Shown in pieces: positions 11,701-24,964 of a stretch of 64,000 nt of DNA (positions within the stretch are counted from its first letter, which is position 1; each line of letters opens with the position of its first letter). The position numbers and the translations under genes were made by a program. The stretch covers positions 9,843,155-9,907,154 of the forward strand of contig NC_056544.1 of NCBI RefSeq assembly GCF_910596095.1, in the 5' to 3' direction. This stretch comes from Thunnus maccoyii (lineage: Eukaryota > Chordata > Actinopteri > Scombriformes > Scombridae). The notes under the pieces are model-generated. The model was not told the DNA's origin, did not search any database, and was given only the letters and a program-made list of their open reading frames with translations.

Positions 11701-14299
11701 TAAATAACTTGTTTTTTATTTCAGTTGACAATTGTGGAGACCACCCTAATGTTCCACATGGTGATGTTGTGGTAACGGAACAAATGTATTTGAAATACCA
11801 GTGTCAGAATGATTACAAATACGAGGGACCAGAGACAGTGGTGTGTCACAACGATGGTACTTGGTCAAAACTACCCGTCTGCAAAGGTATGAACAAGTCA
11901 ATACGACAACTCTTCATTTCAAAAAGTCTATCAGAGATGTTACCTGAACAATTATCCATGAGTTATTTTCTGTTAACTCTGTGCAGAGTCATCCTGTGTC
12001 CTCAATCCTGATGAATTGGTTTGGAGACGTTTTGAACTTTCTGGAGTTCAATACATGACGGAAGGAGGGGAGACGTTCATTTCTTGTGGTCGGGATCATT
12101 ACAGCCTGTTTCGATGCACTAATGGACAGATTAGTGTTACTGCGTGTAAGTATATAAATTAGCAATTTATATTTTAATTTACATTAATGCTTTTAGTTTC
12201 AGCCTATTTATTGTCAGCTATCATGTATATTAACTTTCCACCATCTGATTCACTAAAAGTATGATAGATGATGAAAAAATGTCAAAGAATACACTATAAG
12301 GGAACTTGAACTTGAGTATTTAAAGGAGAAGCTGAGCATTATTCTATATTTTTCTAATTGTTAAGAAATCCCATGAAAAGAAAAGAACCAAAACCAACAA
12401 GTAATTGATCTTTCTTATATGTATTTGTCTGTGCTGCTGAAACTTGATATATCTTATTGCTCTATGCCACACAGCTCCATTGTTGTTCAAAAACTATTAC
12501 AAACACATAATTGAGCCACAACAATGCACCTGGTGACATGTTCCTTTATTATGATGAACCTGTTCACAGTAGTTTATTTCATGTTAGTCACACATACGAT
12601 GTCCTGATGCTCAATATTGCACCTAATGAAGTTATTATAACTGAGGTTCACCAACAAAGAACGTCTCACTCGATACAATTTCCTGTGCCACCTATAGGTG
12701 TGTCTATCCCCTTTCTCTCCTGTTGGTCTGTTTGTTTCAAGTTTGTTTTTATGCACTCAGACAGACTGATCTTCATAACATCACATTGTAGTTATTTTCT
12801 GTATCTGACCATCACGGTTATGAGTTGGTCCTCAATCCATCAGACAGCGACATGTTTGATGATCGATCCATCGTTTTGGAGTCTGCTCAATCAATAGCTG
12901 TCTCTCGACCCATTCAAAGGTCCATGTACTTCAGTGAGATATTGTCCTTTACTCCCCCATCCAGCATCAATGAAATCTCACCTTAATCCATGATCACAGA
13001 TAGAGACTAAACTGTCCATGGAAGTCCACCACTCTGTCAGACATCACACATCCAGTCAGCCTAGCTCGCCACAACTCCACTCCACCTCGCATGCCAAAGA
13101 TGTCCGACTGGACAGTTGTTCGCTTGCAGCGTGCTGTCAGGGATATGAGATTTGTTTTCAATGTAACAACAAGGCCAAACGAATCCAACTTTATAAAGAC
13201 TCCATGTCCACCTCTCAAATCCTCCCCTGCTTCCAGGTTCATTACTCCACTTCCACGCAGAACAGAGAAGAGCTGCTTCAAACCTCTTCAGCCTTCACTC
13301 GTATCTTCTCCCTTTGTGTCTAATCTGTCTCATCTCTCTTCTTCTTTCTTTCATTCCAGCATCTTTTCCTCTTTCCTTACTTCAGCCACTACTAATATTG
13401 CCCTCTTGGCTCTTTCAGCCTCCTCTCACTCCATCCATTTTCTAGTGATTTATCCTTCACCCCCCCTCCCCAATCTACACCCTCTCCTCCCCCCAGACTC
13501 CAGGACATTTTCCTTCCCTGCCACGCCTCCCAGAACTGGCCAACCTGCGTTTCTTATTGTAAAATCTATGACCAACAGCTTTTTACCTTTAGCCTCCGTC
13601 ATGCCCCCCGTTCGCCCCGTTTCTCACCATTCTGAACCATACTGCTGTTGTTTGGCTTGCAGCCTACATGGCTCCTCCGCCTACAGATCAATTTTCCAGA
13701 GCAGCAACCAGAGAGGTGAAGACCCATCGTTTGCCAGGACAGCAGCATAGTTTGTAGTAATTGCAATGATTCTGAAGTTTTTTCCACACTTGTTCCTCGT
13801 GTCACAGTCCCCACGTTTGCCCCCATAACCTCACCAAGCATCATTTATGACTCTAAATACCTCAAAAAATCTTTTCATGGAATTTGTTGACACTAAGGAC
13901 AAATATAGATTAACACCAGTCTTGTCCTTAAAGAACAGAACTGATTTTCCTCTGTAGGTGCAGTCATGCAGAAAATTAGTGAATCAGACTTTAAAAAACA
14001 AAAGTTTGTGTGAATTAACCTGCCTACTAAAATATTAACTGATTTACTGCTGTTATTGGGTTATTTTTAGGTTGTACTGGTTATTATCACCAACAAGTAA
14101 GTGTTATTCTTCACTCTACTTTTCAAAGAAATAGATTATTATTATCATTAATTAATTGTTTTGTATATTCAGTATTGGATAACACTTCATTTTAACATTA
14201 TTTTATCCAGCAGTTTGACAAAATTCAACAGTTAACATTTTTTATTGTCTGTGTTGTAACCAGGGACTGTGCTCGGCACAATGGCCACTTTTTGGATAA
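5754..14299 (+). CDS. Factor H-related gene B, enlarged with an extra linker + SCR19 module
   Basis: This is a secreted complement factor H-like protein. The exons are: signal peptide (5754-5811, MCISYLGFVLLIWFPGALHG), SCR1 (5903-6094), SCR2 (7777-7956), SCR3 (8106-8297), linker (9574-9621), SCR19-like (9890-10051), second linker (11408-11455), second SCR19-like (11725-11886), SCR20-like (11987-12145), mini exon (14071-14096) and terminal exon (14264-14299). All internal exons are phase 1-1, so the chain reads through as 420 codons plus stop. The extra linker/SCR19 pair comes from a truncated 1.83-kb repeat copy, in which the SCR20 exon (from 10152) is cut and followed by intron sequence. I infer that this broken exon is skipped. 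If it were retained, the protein would end soon after it. An alternative is that B stops there and the exons from 11,408 onward belong to a headless gene; no signal-peptide exon lies between them, which favours one fused gene. Confidence 0.72.
6780..7405. mobile_element. Non-autonomous interspersed element in intron 2 of gene B
   Basis: The intron here is 1.68 kb against 0.86 kb in gene E, and the extra sequence ends with the teleost-repeat-like AAATTACATATTGTGCGTTT. The flanks (ATTTATTGGTACTATGCTAG) align again with gene E at about 37,395. No open frame of a transposase is seen. The same insert sits at about 17,390-18,010 and 26,150-26,770 in genes C and D. Boundaries are approximate and the family is not assigned. 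Confidence 0.4.
8778..10610 (+). repeat. 8.78-kb repeat, copy 2 (1.83 kb, internally deleted)
   Basis: It starts with the same boundary sequence and carries the linker and SCR19 exons. It jumps near 10,200 from inside the SCR20 exon to the intron after SCR3, and ends where copy 3 begins. About 6.9 kb of the full unit is absent. All of it lies within gene B. Confidence 0.9.
10152..10210 (+). pseudogene. Truncated SCR20 exon in the partial repeat copy
   Basis: The exon opens with a normal acceptor (TGCAG at 10147-10151) and reads ESFCVIDPDELVGRGF, like the first third of the SCR20 exon of genes A and C. It then runs into the intron sequence that normally follows the SCR3 exon (AACTTTGTTAAGGACACAG). 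Three of the four SCR cysteines and the donor site are gone, so it cannot encode a folded module. It marks the deletion or unequal-crossover joint that made the 1.83-kb repeat copy inside gene B. Confidence 0.75.
12501..13851. other. Coding-like sequence of unknown origin, gene B copy
   Basis: This is the second copy, in the intron between 12145 and 14071, near-identical to the gene A copy. It arose with the 8.78-kb repeat and not by a separate insertion. Confidence 0.35.
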
Positions 14300-14537
14300 T
14301 TCATCACCAACTGACATCAAAAATCAAGTTGGAAACTTTTGAAATATTTCCACCAGAAAACAACTGCACCCAAAAAAAATTGTATTTGATTTTTTTCAAA
14401 CACGTTATTGATGTTTTTTCATTTTGAATTAAAATATATAAACACAGTGTTAAAGCAGATTGTTCTGAGACTATCAGCTGTAACGTACGACTGGAGCTCT
14501 AACACACTAATAATATGATCAATACTTTAAATACATA

Positions 14538-14543
14538 AATAAA
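14538..14543 (+). terminator. Polyadenylation signal, gene B
   Basis: AATAAA about 240 bases after the gene B stop, same place as in gene A. Confidence 0.5.
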
Positions 14544-16364
14544 ATGTTTATGACCTACAATTGTCTGAATAAAATTCTCCATAGAAATTTAAACACAGAC
14601 TTTTGTATTATTTTGTCTACAAACTGTGTACAACAGTCATGCCAGTAAATATGGATATATCAGTAAGTATTGTTCTTCTTATATTTATATATGTGAGGCA
14701 GCATCACTGCAGAGTATGCAGACACTTGGACAGACAGACTCACAAAGTTGTTCAAAGTAGTTTAAAACAGAAAGCACAGCTGTCCAAAAACAATTTACAG
14801 TCTGTCTGGTTTTCCATATAAAACCATGTGTGACGTTGTGAACGGAGAATGTGGTGACCGCTGGACCTCAAAAATGTCAATTCAACTTAAATGAGACACA
14901 ATCTCTCCTTGATGACATATTTGTATTTGATTACTTAAAGATCTTCCCCCAAACATGTTTTAAGACAAATAAAAATACTCTGCTCTTAATAATTGTGTCT
15001 GATATGATTTTTCCACAAACATCCAAGTAATTAAAGTTCTTAAAGTTACATCTCCTCCTTCATCCTTTATTACAAAAATCCACAATTTATGAAAATTATT
15101 CAAGCACATTCCTCCATGAAGTTGCAGCTATTCTCCTAAAATGAGGACTAATAATTGGAATGATGTGATAAAATGATCTCATTATCTCAAAAAAAATATT
15201 TGTTTAGTCAGTCTTTTGATCCAGAAGAGTGCAACTTGTCATTGAATCACATAGTTCAGTCTCATAAACTCGGACCAGATGGAGGTAACTCACTCATGCT
15301 GTACGTGAGATGATGAATGTGAATATTTGAAGGTTTAGTCTACATAAAATTCCATAAACCTTTCATTACTTCACTCAAGCAAAGTATTTGCTCTAGTTGA
15401 GTCTCATTCTCACATACAGTAACTGTAGAACATCGATGGGGATCTGAGCATCCATCTCCTCAGATGGGTATTGAATGTGTGTGAAGTTCTCAGAAGCAAC
15501 TGATGGCAAAAATGTGTTTTTAGATATTCTGTTAATCCAGGAAATAGTGAGGATCAGCTTGATAAATAGTTTGATCAGGGCAGGCACAAGACTGACCTCT
15601 GATCACACCAATCCAGTAAATCCTTTTGAAATTTGGACTTTAAATAATCAAATTGATTTTTGTTCAGAGCTCTCTAGCAGGTGATCTGTATGGTAGTGTG
15701 GTTGCTTCACTCTAGTGACAAATGAATCGTTGTCACAGGCCTTTCTGAGACAGATTAACAAATGTGGAATTAATACAATAAATACAAAAAGTGTGCTGCT
15801 CTTTGAAGTAAATAATATGACATTAAATGAATAGATTTACTGAACTCTATCATCTGAAGTCAGGAATCATTACTGATCACAAAACTGTTCTGTGATGTAA
15901 AACAAAATCATGTTTGTTAGGAAGCTCATGTAAACAAGATACTCTTGTAAAAGTGACTGATCTGAATCTACAGTGTTTCAAACATTGTCTTTCTCATAAC
16001 AACAATCATTTGAATTTCTTAAGTAATTTTAACAAAAGTGCTGATGTAAAGCCAAGACTTTCTGTATGCTTCAGAAGAAGAAAGATTCAACTAAGTGTGT
16101 ATAATGATACTGATTTAATAAACCTATAATGTATAAAATGTAACTTAGTGTATATGTGTGTTTTTTCTCCTTTTCTGTATGTGGAGGTTTGTCCAAGTAG
16201 CCTATTTTCCCAACTTTGTTTACGATCCAGCGTAACAGCATGATGTCTGACTGTTTACTCCACAAACATTTTGGGGGGAAAGTCCTAAACAATAATTAAC
16301 TGATTTGGATCTGAACTAGACTCTTAGCTCCAATTTTTCATGGGATGATTTCACTCCTGACAAA

Positions 16365-19300
16365 ATGTGCATCAGTTATCTTGGATTTGTTCTTCTGATC
16401 TGGTTTCCTGGAGCGCTACATGGTAAGAACATTGAATACTGTCACATACAACCATTTACATTTGTTAAAAACAAACTTTCTGTAGAATAATTGTGCTTTC
16501 TATTTCATTCTAGGACAAAGCGCACCACAGTCCTGCAGTGCTCCAACTCTGGATGGTGGTTTCTTCGCCCCAAAGCAAGAGACTTATCCTCATGGAGCAC
16601 AGCTGGCCTATACCTGTGGTACTGGACGTAAAGCAACAGTGAAGGGATGGTGGGCAACAAGCACATGTCAAAATGGCAAATGGTCTCATGAACTACAATG
16701 TATAGGTAGGTGTTTCCTAAATATCTCTACTGTTGTGCGGCTCTATGGCAATGTCAGTCTGTCATTGGGTCCACTATTTCGGTCCAGACTCAGAAATCTC
16801 AGCAACTTTAGATGCGTTACAATGAAATTCTGTACTGTTCATGGTTCCCAGAGGATGAATCCTTAATGACTCTGATTCCCTGAGTTCTCCCTCCAGTGCC
16901 ACCATGAGGTCCACATTTGTGTGCTTGAGTGAAATGTCTCAACACTTTCTTGGATGCATTGTCATGACATTTTGTGCACACATTCATATCTCATAAAAAG
17001 TAAAAAGTATCTAGAAAAAGTTTCCTGATGACATCAGCACGTTCAGTGTTCTTCTTGGTAAAATTGAGAGTGAGCTTCAACTGTATCAAAAGCTCTAAAA
17101 CTTAAACATTTCAATCTTTCACAGTTTTTCAAGTATAAAATGTCTTTCATGAGCAATAGTCAGACGACTTTATCAACCTCTTATAAAAAAGACATGAAAC
17201 AAAACATATAAAAATATTGAATAATGTTTACTGAAACACTGGTTGTTTAGAAAATAAAAGAGCATTTAAATTTATAATATGTAAATATTCTGCATGAAAA
17301 TGTCAAAAACAACTAGATCTATGTTATATATATGTTATATTTGTTGAGTTGTGTACTTACATTTTCCCAAATTTTTCCAACAATTTTCAAATCCAGAGAA
17401 ATCTGTCATTTTAATCAAGGTAACGGTCCGCTTCATTTGGTCGCCTGTCAATGACATCACACCCCCTCTACCAAAGAGTTGTGCGCGTATACTCTTGACG
17501 CGTTGTGGTTGTTTGACAAAAACTGTTATAAATTGACTTTTTTTCAGTTTTAAGCCACATTATCATGATAAACTTTTAAGATCTTGGTCGTTTTTAACTA
17601 TATCATTTATCATCAGACGTCTCGATCTCAAGGTATCAGAGAAACAAGCTGAGCAAATGTTAATAGCATCTCAGCTAACAGCCCCTTCCGGACATCCGGT
17701 GCCAGCCAAACAGCGTCAGAGCAACATTGATTTTTATCATGAAACTGCTTTATTCACTGTCTTTACCTTTTTAATCACCGGGGCCATTTCGTTTTGGAGA
17801 GGAGGAGACCTCTGCAGATAATTCAGCGTCTAGTAAAAACATCCTGATCGATGAACACTGAAGGAATCATAACCTGAAGAATCTGGTTGTTTAAAAATGA
17901 AGACAACAACTTCCATGATCCCACGATACTGCACACCTTCATCACACTCCATCTTTGTTATTGTTTTGACTGAGAGACCCCTAGCGACTGAAATTACATA
18001 TTGTGCGTTTAATGCAATAAACCTCTATAATGACATTTATTGGTACTATGCTAGTTTCAAAATGGGGTTCCAAACATGGGGTTTGGGACACCCGCAAGAG
18101 TCATGAGATGAATCTAAGCAGTCGCCAGTAGAGAATAAAAAAAAAAAATTGTTTTATTTTTCAGACTTTTGACTGTAATGTTTGCGTCTATATCATGAAA
18201 ATCTGTATAGTTTAACATCTTTAGGCCTCTGAAACAGATAAGGGAACATCACTCTTAAATTGACTGTTCTCAACTTGTGATGAGGGGTTGCAAGTAGATA
18301 TCACTTCACATTTAGAAAGTATCTATATTATACATTTATAAAAATGGTTCTGTAAAAATGTTGACTATAGTTTTGTTCTTTTTTCATCAGATGAAAAAGC
18401 CTGCATTCCACCAACTATCCCCAATGCAAAATACACTGAAAACTCAAATGGTTGGTATGAAGAAGGACACATAATAAGAATAACATGTGACAAAGGATAT
18501 CAAGATAAAAACCAGGATGCCACTGCTGAATGTATAAATGGAACATGGTCCTCTGTGCCGGTCTGTGAGAGTAAGTCTGTGAGATGTGTTACTCAAGTTA
18601 GCTGTGAAAACATAATTACAGTAACCACAATAATATCTGTGTCTAAATCTGAAACCTATCTCATACATCTGGACAACTTTTCCTCTTCTAAGTTATGATA
18701 TATTTGTTTATTTTTACAGAAAGTATCCTAGCATGCGGTGCGCCTCCTAAAATCCCCCACGCAGTAATCATTAATCAGGAATACCAGGATGTGTTTGCTG
18801 CAGATTCAGAAGTCAAGTATGAATGTGAAGATGGATTTACTGTAGAAGGAGCAGACACCAAAAAAACCATCATTTGTATTGCTGGAAGCTGGACTACAGG
18901 CCCACCGTGCAGTAAGTGGACAATATTGAGATATGCAGTAATGGAGATACGTTGTATTGTTGTAATAACTACTATTTTAACTAATTAAATTCAAACTTTG
19001 TTAAGGACACAGCTCACGGGGGTCCATAGAACAATAAAATACAATAAGACATAAAATAAATATATTTTAATATAGATGTCATGGTCAATGGTTGTAGGTT
19101 GATTTTAACTTGCAATTTACAGTGGTCCATGTTACTCAGTAAAACACTGGAAAATGTATAATTAAGATTTTGGAATTGTTTGAAATGTTGTATCTATGGC
19201 CTATTGGGCAGAAAAATAAATATAACAAAGACAGTAAGAAAATCTGAGTATTTATGTCTATTCTTGCCTTTTATTGCCTAAAGGATCTAAGCGCCAGACT

Positions 19301-22300
19301 CAACTTGTATCTGATTGGTCGGCGGGCCTGCTCTCACCCATCATCACATCTGCTTTCATTGATCTGATGAAAAAAGAATACAATTTTAGAAAATTTAATT
19401 TAATTTTCCGATAATGTATTATTGTTTTTTGTGTGAAAAAATTAACTGTGAAACATTATATGGACCTATTTTAACGATCTAAAGCTCACGGTCTGAAGCA
19501 CACGGCGCAGGTAGATTTAGGGTGTGTCCAAATCCTCATGCTCAGTCATAGAGTAACAGGTAAAATCAGCTTGGTTTTAATTGCTGAAAGTATGGAAACC
19601 TGATCACTGTGCTCTCAAAAATGTTAAAGAATATTTGTTAAATATTGTTCAAAAAACAAATAATTAATTTGAATCATGTAAAGAATCATTAACACAGTTC
19701 TCAGGACTAGATCAGCTCTCCAAGGTGCTGATCCTGCTGCTGGCAGCAGCTAGAAGCTGTCCAGAGTTCTTTCCTCCTTTCGTTTAATCATCGTTTTCAT
19801 CTCATGTGTTCCTCATGTCATCAGGTATTGATGCAGCAGGAAAGTAGATCTGTGCCTGATCCTTTGTTGTCCGTCTGTTTAATACGTGCGTGTATTGCCA
19901 CGATTTGGTCAAATAATTAGACAATTTTATCCGTCATTACTAACCATTATGACATGTATTTTTTAAAATATGTTGACATACACAATAATAATCTTTCATG
20001 TTGTAAATCTTTTATTGTAATCTTTTGAATGTATGTGCGCTGCTGCGTGTCCGTGTGTGTGTAACAAGCAGAGCGTTTGTTGACAGACATCACTCTGGAT
20101 CAGATAGAAATGGATGCCAAATAACATCCCAAAGTCAGACTAACTGGTGTGTCTTCTGTATAAGTATATATGCTCTGTTTCTTTCAGGATCTTCTACCAC
20201 TTCTGACAGAGACAGTAGACCTCTATTCACAACAAGTAAATCATTCACATTCATTGCTCCTTTTACATCACTTGTATCAGACTTGTTTGGTTTTTGTTTG
20301 TATTGCTTGGTGTAACTATTCAAACATATTTTCACTTGCTGACCAGTTACTGGAATGAAAAAGCTGAATTTATGGATATGAATATGAATTTATTCAAAAG
20401 AGACCTGTAACAAAACAAGGATTGAGTTCATTTTTTTAAGTCTCTGACCCCTCAGCAACACACAACATACTGACAATCTTAAATAACTTGTTTTTTATTT
20501 CAGTCGACAATTGTGGAGACCACCCAAGTGTTCCACATGGTGATGTTGTGGTAAAGGAACAAATTTATTTGAAATACCAGTGTCAGAAGTATTACAAAAG
20601 GGAGGGACCAGAGACAGTGGTGTGTCACAACGATGGTACTTGGTCAAAACTACCCGTCTGCAAAGGTATGAACAAGTCAATACGACAACTCTTCATTTCA
20701 AAAAGTCTATCAGAGATGTTACCTGAACAATTATCCATGAGTTATTTTCTGTTAACTCTGTGCAGAGTCATCCTGTGTCCTCAATCCTGATGAATTGGTT
20801 GGGAGAGGTTTTAAACTTTCTGGAGTTCAATACATGACGGAAGGAGGGGAGACGTTCATTTCTTGTGGTCAGGATAGTTACAGCTTGTTTCGATGCACTA
20901 ATAGACAGATTAGTTTTACTGCGTGTAAGTATATAAATTAGCACTTAATATTTTAATTTACATTAATGCTTTTAGTTTCAGCCTATTTATTGTCAGCTAT
21001 CATGTATATTAACTTTCCAGCATCTGATTCACTAAAAGTATGATAGATGATGAAAAAATGTCAAAGAATACACTATAAGGGAACTTGAACTTGAGTATTT
21101 AAAGGAGAAGCTGAGCATTATTCTATATTTTTCTAATTGTTAAGAAATACCATGAAAAGAAAAGAACCAAAACCAACAAGTAATTGATCTTTCTTATATG
21201 TATTTGTCTGTGCTGCTGAAACTTGATATATCTTATTGCTCTATGCCACACAGCTCCATTGTTGTTCAAAAACTATTACAAACACATAATTGAGCCACAA
21301 CAATGCACCTGGTGACATGTTCCTTTATTATGATGAACCTGTTCACAGTAGTTTATTTCATGTTAGTCACACATACGATGTCCTGATGCTCAATATTGCA
21401 CCTAATGAAGTTATTATAACTGAGGTTCACCAACAAAGAACGTCTCACTCGATACAATTTCCTGTGCCACCTATAGGTGTGTCTATCCCCTTTCTCTCCT
21501 GTTGGTCTGTTTGTTTCAAGTTTGTTTTTATGCACTCAGACAGACTGATCTTCATAACATCACATTGTAGTTATTTTCTGTATCTGACCATCACGGTTAT
21601 GAGTTGGTCCTCAATCCATCAGACAGCGACATGTTTGATGATCGATCCATCGTTTTGGAGTCTGCTCAATCAATAGCTGTCTCTCGACCCATTCAAAGGT
21701 CCATGTACTTCAGTGAGATATTGTCCTTTACTCCCCCATCCAGCATCAATGAAATCTCACCTTAATCCATGATCACAGATAGAGACTAAACTGTCCATGG
21801 AAGTCCACCACTCTGTCAGACATCACACATCCAGTCAGCCTAGCTCGCCACAACTCCACTCCACCTCGCATGCCAAAGATGTCCGACTGGACAGTTGTTC
21901 GCTTGCAGCGTGCTGTCAGGGATATGAGATTTGTTTTCAATGTAACAACAAGGCCAAACGAATCCAACTTTATAAAGACTCCATGTCCACCTCTCAAATC
22001 CTCCCCTGCTTCCAGGTTCATTACTCCAATTCCACGCAGAACAGAGAAGAGCTGCTTCAAACCTCTTCAGCCTTCACTCGTATCTTCTCCCTTTGTGTCT
22101 AATCTGTCTCATCTCTCTTCTTCTTTCTTTCATTCCAGCATCTTTTCCTCTTTCCTTACTTCAGCCACTACTAATATTGCCCTCTTGGCTCTTTCAGCCT
22201 CCTCTCACTCCATCCATTTTCTAGTGATTTATCCTTCACCCCCCCTCCCCAATCTACACCCTCTCCTCCCCCCAGACTCCAGGACATTTTCCTTCCCTGC

Positions 22301-23078
22301 CACGCCTCCCAGAACTGGCCAACCTGCGTTTCTTATTGTAAAATCTATGACCAACAGCTTTTTACCTTTAGCCTCCGTCATGCCCCCCGTTCGCCCCGTT
22401 TCTCACCATTCTGAACCATACTGCTGTTGTTTGGCTTGCAGCCTACATGGCTCCTCCGCCTACAGATCAATTTTCCAGAGCAGCAACCAGAGAGGTGAAG
22501 ACCCATCGTTTGCCAGGACAGCAGCATAGTTTGTAGTAATTGCAATGATTCTGAAGTTTTTTCCACACTTGTTCCTCGTGTCACAGTCCCCACGTTTGCC
22601 CCCATAACCTCACCAAGCATCATTTATGACTCTAAATACCTCAAAAAATCTTTTCATGGAATTTGTTGACACTAAGGACAAATATAGATTAACACCAGTC
22701 TTGTCCTTAAAGAACAGAACTGATTTTCCTCTGTAGGTGCAGTCATGCAGAAAATTAGTGAATCAGACTTTAAAAAACAAAAGTTTGTGTGAATTAACCT
22801 GCCTACTAAAATATTAACTGATTTACTGCTGTTATTGGGTTATTTTTAGGTTGTACTGGTTATTATCACCAACAAGTAAGTGTTATTCTTCACTCTACTT
22901 TTCAAAGAAATAGATTATTATTATCATTAATTAATTGTTTTGTATATTCAGTATTGGATAACACTTCATTTTAACATTATTTTATCCAGCAGTTTGACAA
23001 AATTCAACAGTTAACATTTTTTATTGTCTGTGTTGTAACCAGGGACTGTGCTCGGCACGATGGCCACTTTTTGGATAA
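16365..23078 (+). CDS. Factor H-related gene C, complete five-SCR form
   Basis: This is the cleanest complete gene of the array. The exons are: signal peptide 16365-16422, SCR1 16514-16705, SCR2 18391-18570, SCR3 18720-18911, linker 20188-20235, SCR19-like 20504-20665, SCR20-like 20766-20924, mini 22850-22875 and terminal 23043-23078. They join to 350 codons plus stop. Approximate residues are signal 1-20, SCR1 20-83, SCR2 84-143, SCR3 144-207, linker 208-223, SCR19-like 224-277, SCR20-like 278-330 and tail 331-350. Each of the first four SCRs shows the four sushi Cys and the Trp before the last Cys. The two C-terminal modules resemble human factor H SCR19-20, which bind C3b/C3d and host glycans; that role here is inference. 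Compared with genes A and B(second copy), its SCR19 is more basic. The short length is like mammalian CFHR proteins, not full-length factor H with 20 SCRs. Confidence 0.83.
21280..22630. other. Coding-like sequence of unknown origin, gene C copy
   Basis: This is the third copy, in the intron between 20924 and 22850. It has the same layout and very few differences, so conservation among the three copies says nothing about function. Confidence 0.35.
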
Positions 23079-23316
23079 TTCATCACCAACTGACATCAAA
23101 AATCAAGTTGGAAACTTTTGAAATATTTCCACCAGAAAACAACTGCACCCAAAAAAAATTGTATTTGATTTTTTTCAAACACGTTATTGATGTTTTTTCA
23201 TTTTGAATTAAAATATATAAACACAGTGTTAAAGCAGATTGTTCTGAGACTATCAGCTGTAACGTATGACTGGAGCTCTAACACACTAATAATATGATCA
23301 ATACTTTAAATACATA

Positions 23317-23322
23317 AATAAA
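23317..23322 (+). terminator. Polyadenylation signal, gene C
   Basis: AATAAA about 240 bases after the gene C stop, same place as in genes A and B. Confidence 0.5.
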
Positions 23323-24964
23323 ATGTTTATGACCTACAATTGTCTGAATAAAATTCTCCATAGAAATTTAAACACAGACTTTTGTATTATTTTGTCTACA
23401 AACTGTGTACAACAGTCATGCCAGTAAATATGGATATATCAGTAAGTATTGTTCTTCTTATATTTATATATGTGAGGCAGCATCACTGCAGAGTATGCAG
23501 ACACTTGGACAGACAGACTCACAAAGTTGTTCAAAGTAGTTTAAAACAGAAAGCACAGCTGTCCAAAAACAATTTACAGTCTGTCTGGTTTTCCATATAA
23601 AACCATGTGTGACGTTGTGAACGGAGAATGTGGTGACCGCTGGACCTCAAAAATGTCAATTCAACTTAAATGAGACACAATCTCTCCTTGACGACATATT
23701 CGTGTTTGATTACTTAAAGATCTTCCCCCAAACATGTTTTAAGACAAATAAAAATACTCTGCTCTTAATAATTGTGTCTGATATGATTTTTCCACAAACA
23801 TCTAGGTAACTAAAGTTCTTAAAGTTACATCTCCTCCTTCATCCTTTATTACAAAACTCCACAATTTATGAAAATTATTCAAGCACATTCCTCCATGAAG
23901 TTGCAGCTATTCTCCTAAAATGAGGACTAATAATTGGAATGATGTGATAAAATTATCTCATTATCTCAAAAAAAATATTTGTTTAGTCAGTCTTTTGATC
24001 CAGAAGAGTGCAACTTGTCATTGAATCACATAGTTCAGTCTCATAAACTCGGACCAGATGGAGGTAACTCACTCATGCTGTACGTGAGATGATGAATGTG
24101 AATATTTGAAGGTTTAGTCTACATAAAATTCCATAAACCTTTCATTACTTCACTCAAGCAAAGTATTTGCTCTAGTTGAGTCTCATTCTCACATACAGTA
24201 ACTGTAGAATATCCATGGGGATCTGAGCATCCATCTCCTCAGATGGGTATTGAATGTGTGTGAAGTTCTCAGAAGCAACTGATGGCAAAAATGTGTTTTT
24301 AGATATTCTGTTAATCCAGGAAATGGTGAGGATCAGCTTGATAAATAGTTTGATCAGGGCAGGCACAAGACTGACCTCTGATCACACCAATCCAGTAAAT
24401 CCTTTTGAAATTTGGACTTTAAATAATCAAATTGATTTTTGTTCAGAGCTCTCTAGCAGGTGATCTGTATGGTAGTGTGGTTGCTTCACTCTAGTGACAA
24501 ATGAATCGTTGTCACAGGCCTTTCTGAGACAGATTAACAAATGTGGAATTAATACAATAAATACAAAAAGTGTGCTGCTCTTTGAAGTAAATAATATGAC
24601 ATTAAATGAATAGATTTACTGAACTCTATCATCTGAAGTCAGGAATCATTACTGATCACAAAACTGTTCTGTGATGTAAAACAAAATCATGTTTGTTAGG
24701 AAGCTCATGTAAACAAGATACTCTTGTAAAAGTGACTGATCTGAATCTACAGTGTTTCAAACATTGTCTTTCTCATAACAACAATCATTTGAATTTCTTA
24801 AGTAATTTTAACAAAAGTGCTGATGTAAAGCCAAGACTTTCTGTATGCTTCAGAAGAAGAAAGATTCAACTAAGTGTGTATAATGATACTGATTTAATAA
24901 ACCTATAATGTATAAAATGTAACTTAGTGTATATGTGTGTTTTTTCTCCTTTTCTGTATGTGGT

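Larger units (their letters stand above)
10611..19391 (+). repeat. 8.78-kb direct repeat, copy 3
   Basis: This full-length copy holds the 3' half of gene B and the 5' half of gene C. The intergenic part 14300-16364 and the long introns 12146-14070 and 16706-18390 show the same non-coding content as copy 1. Differences from copy 1 are concentrated in the SCR20 exon. Confidence 0.92.
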
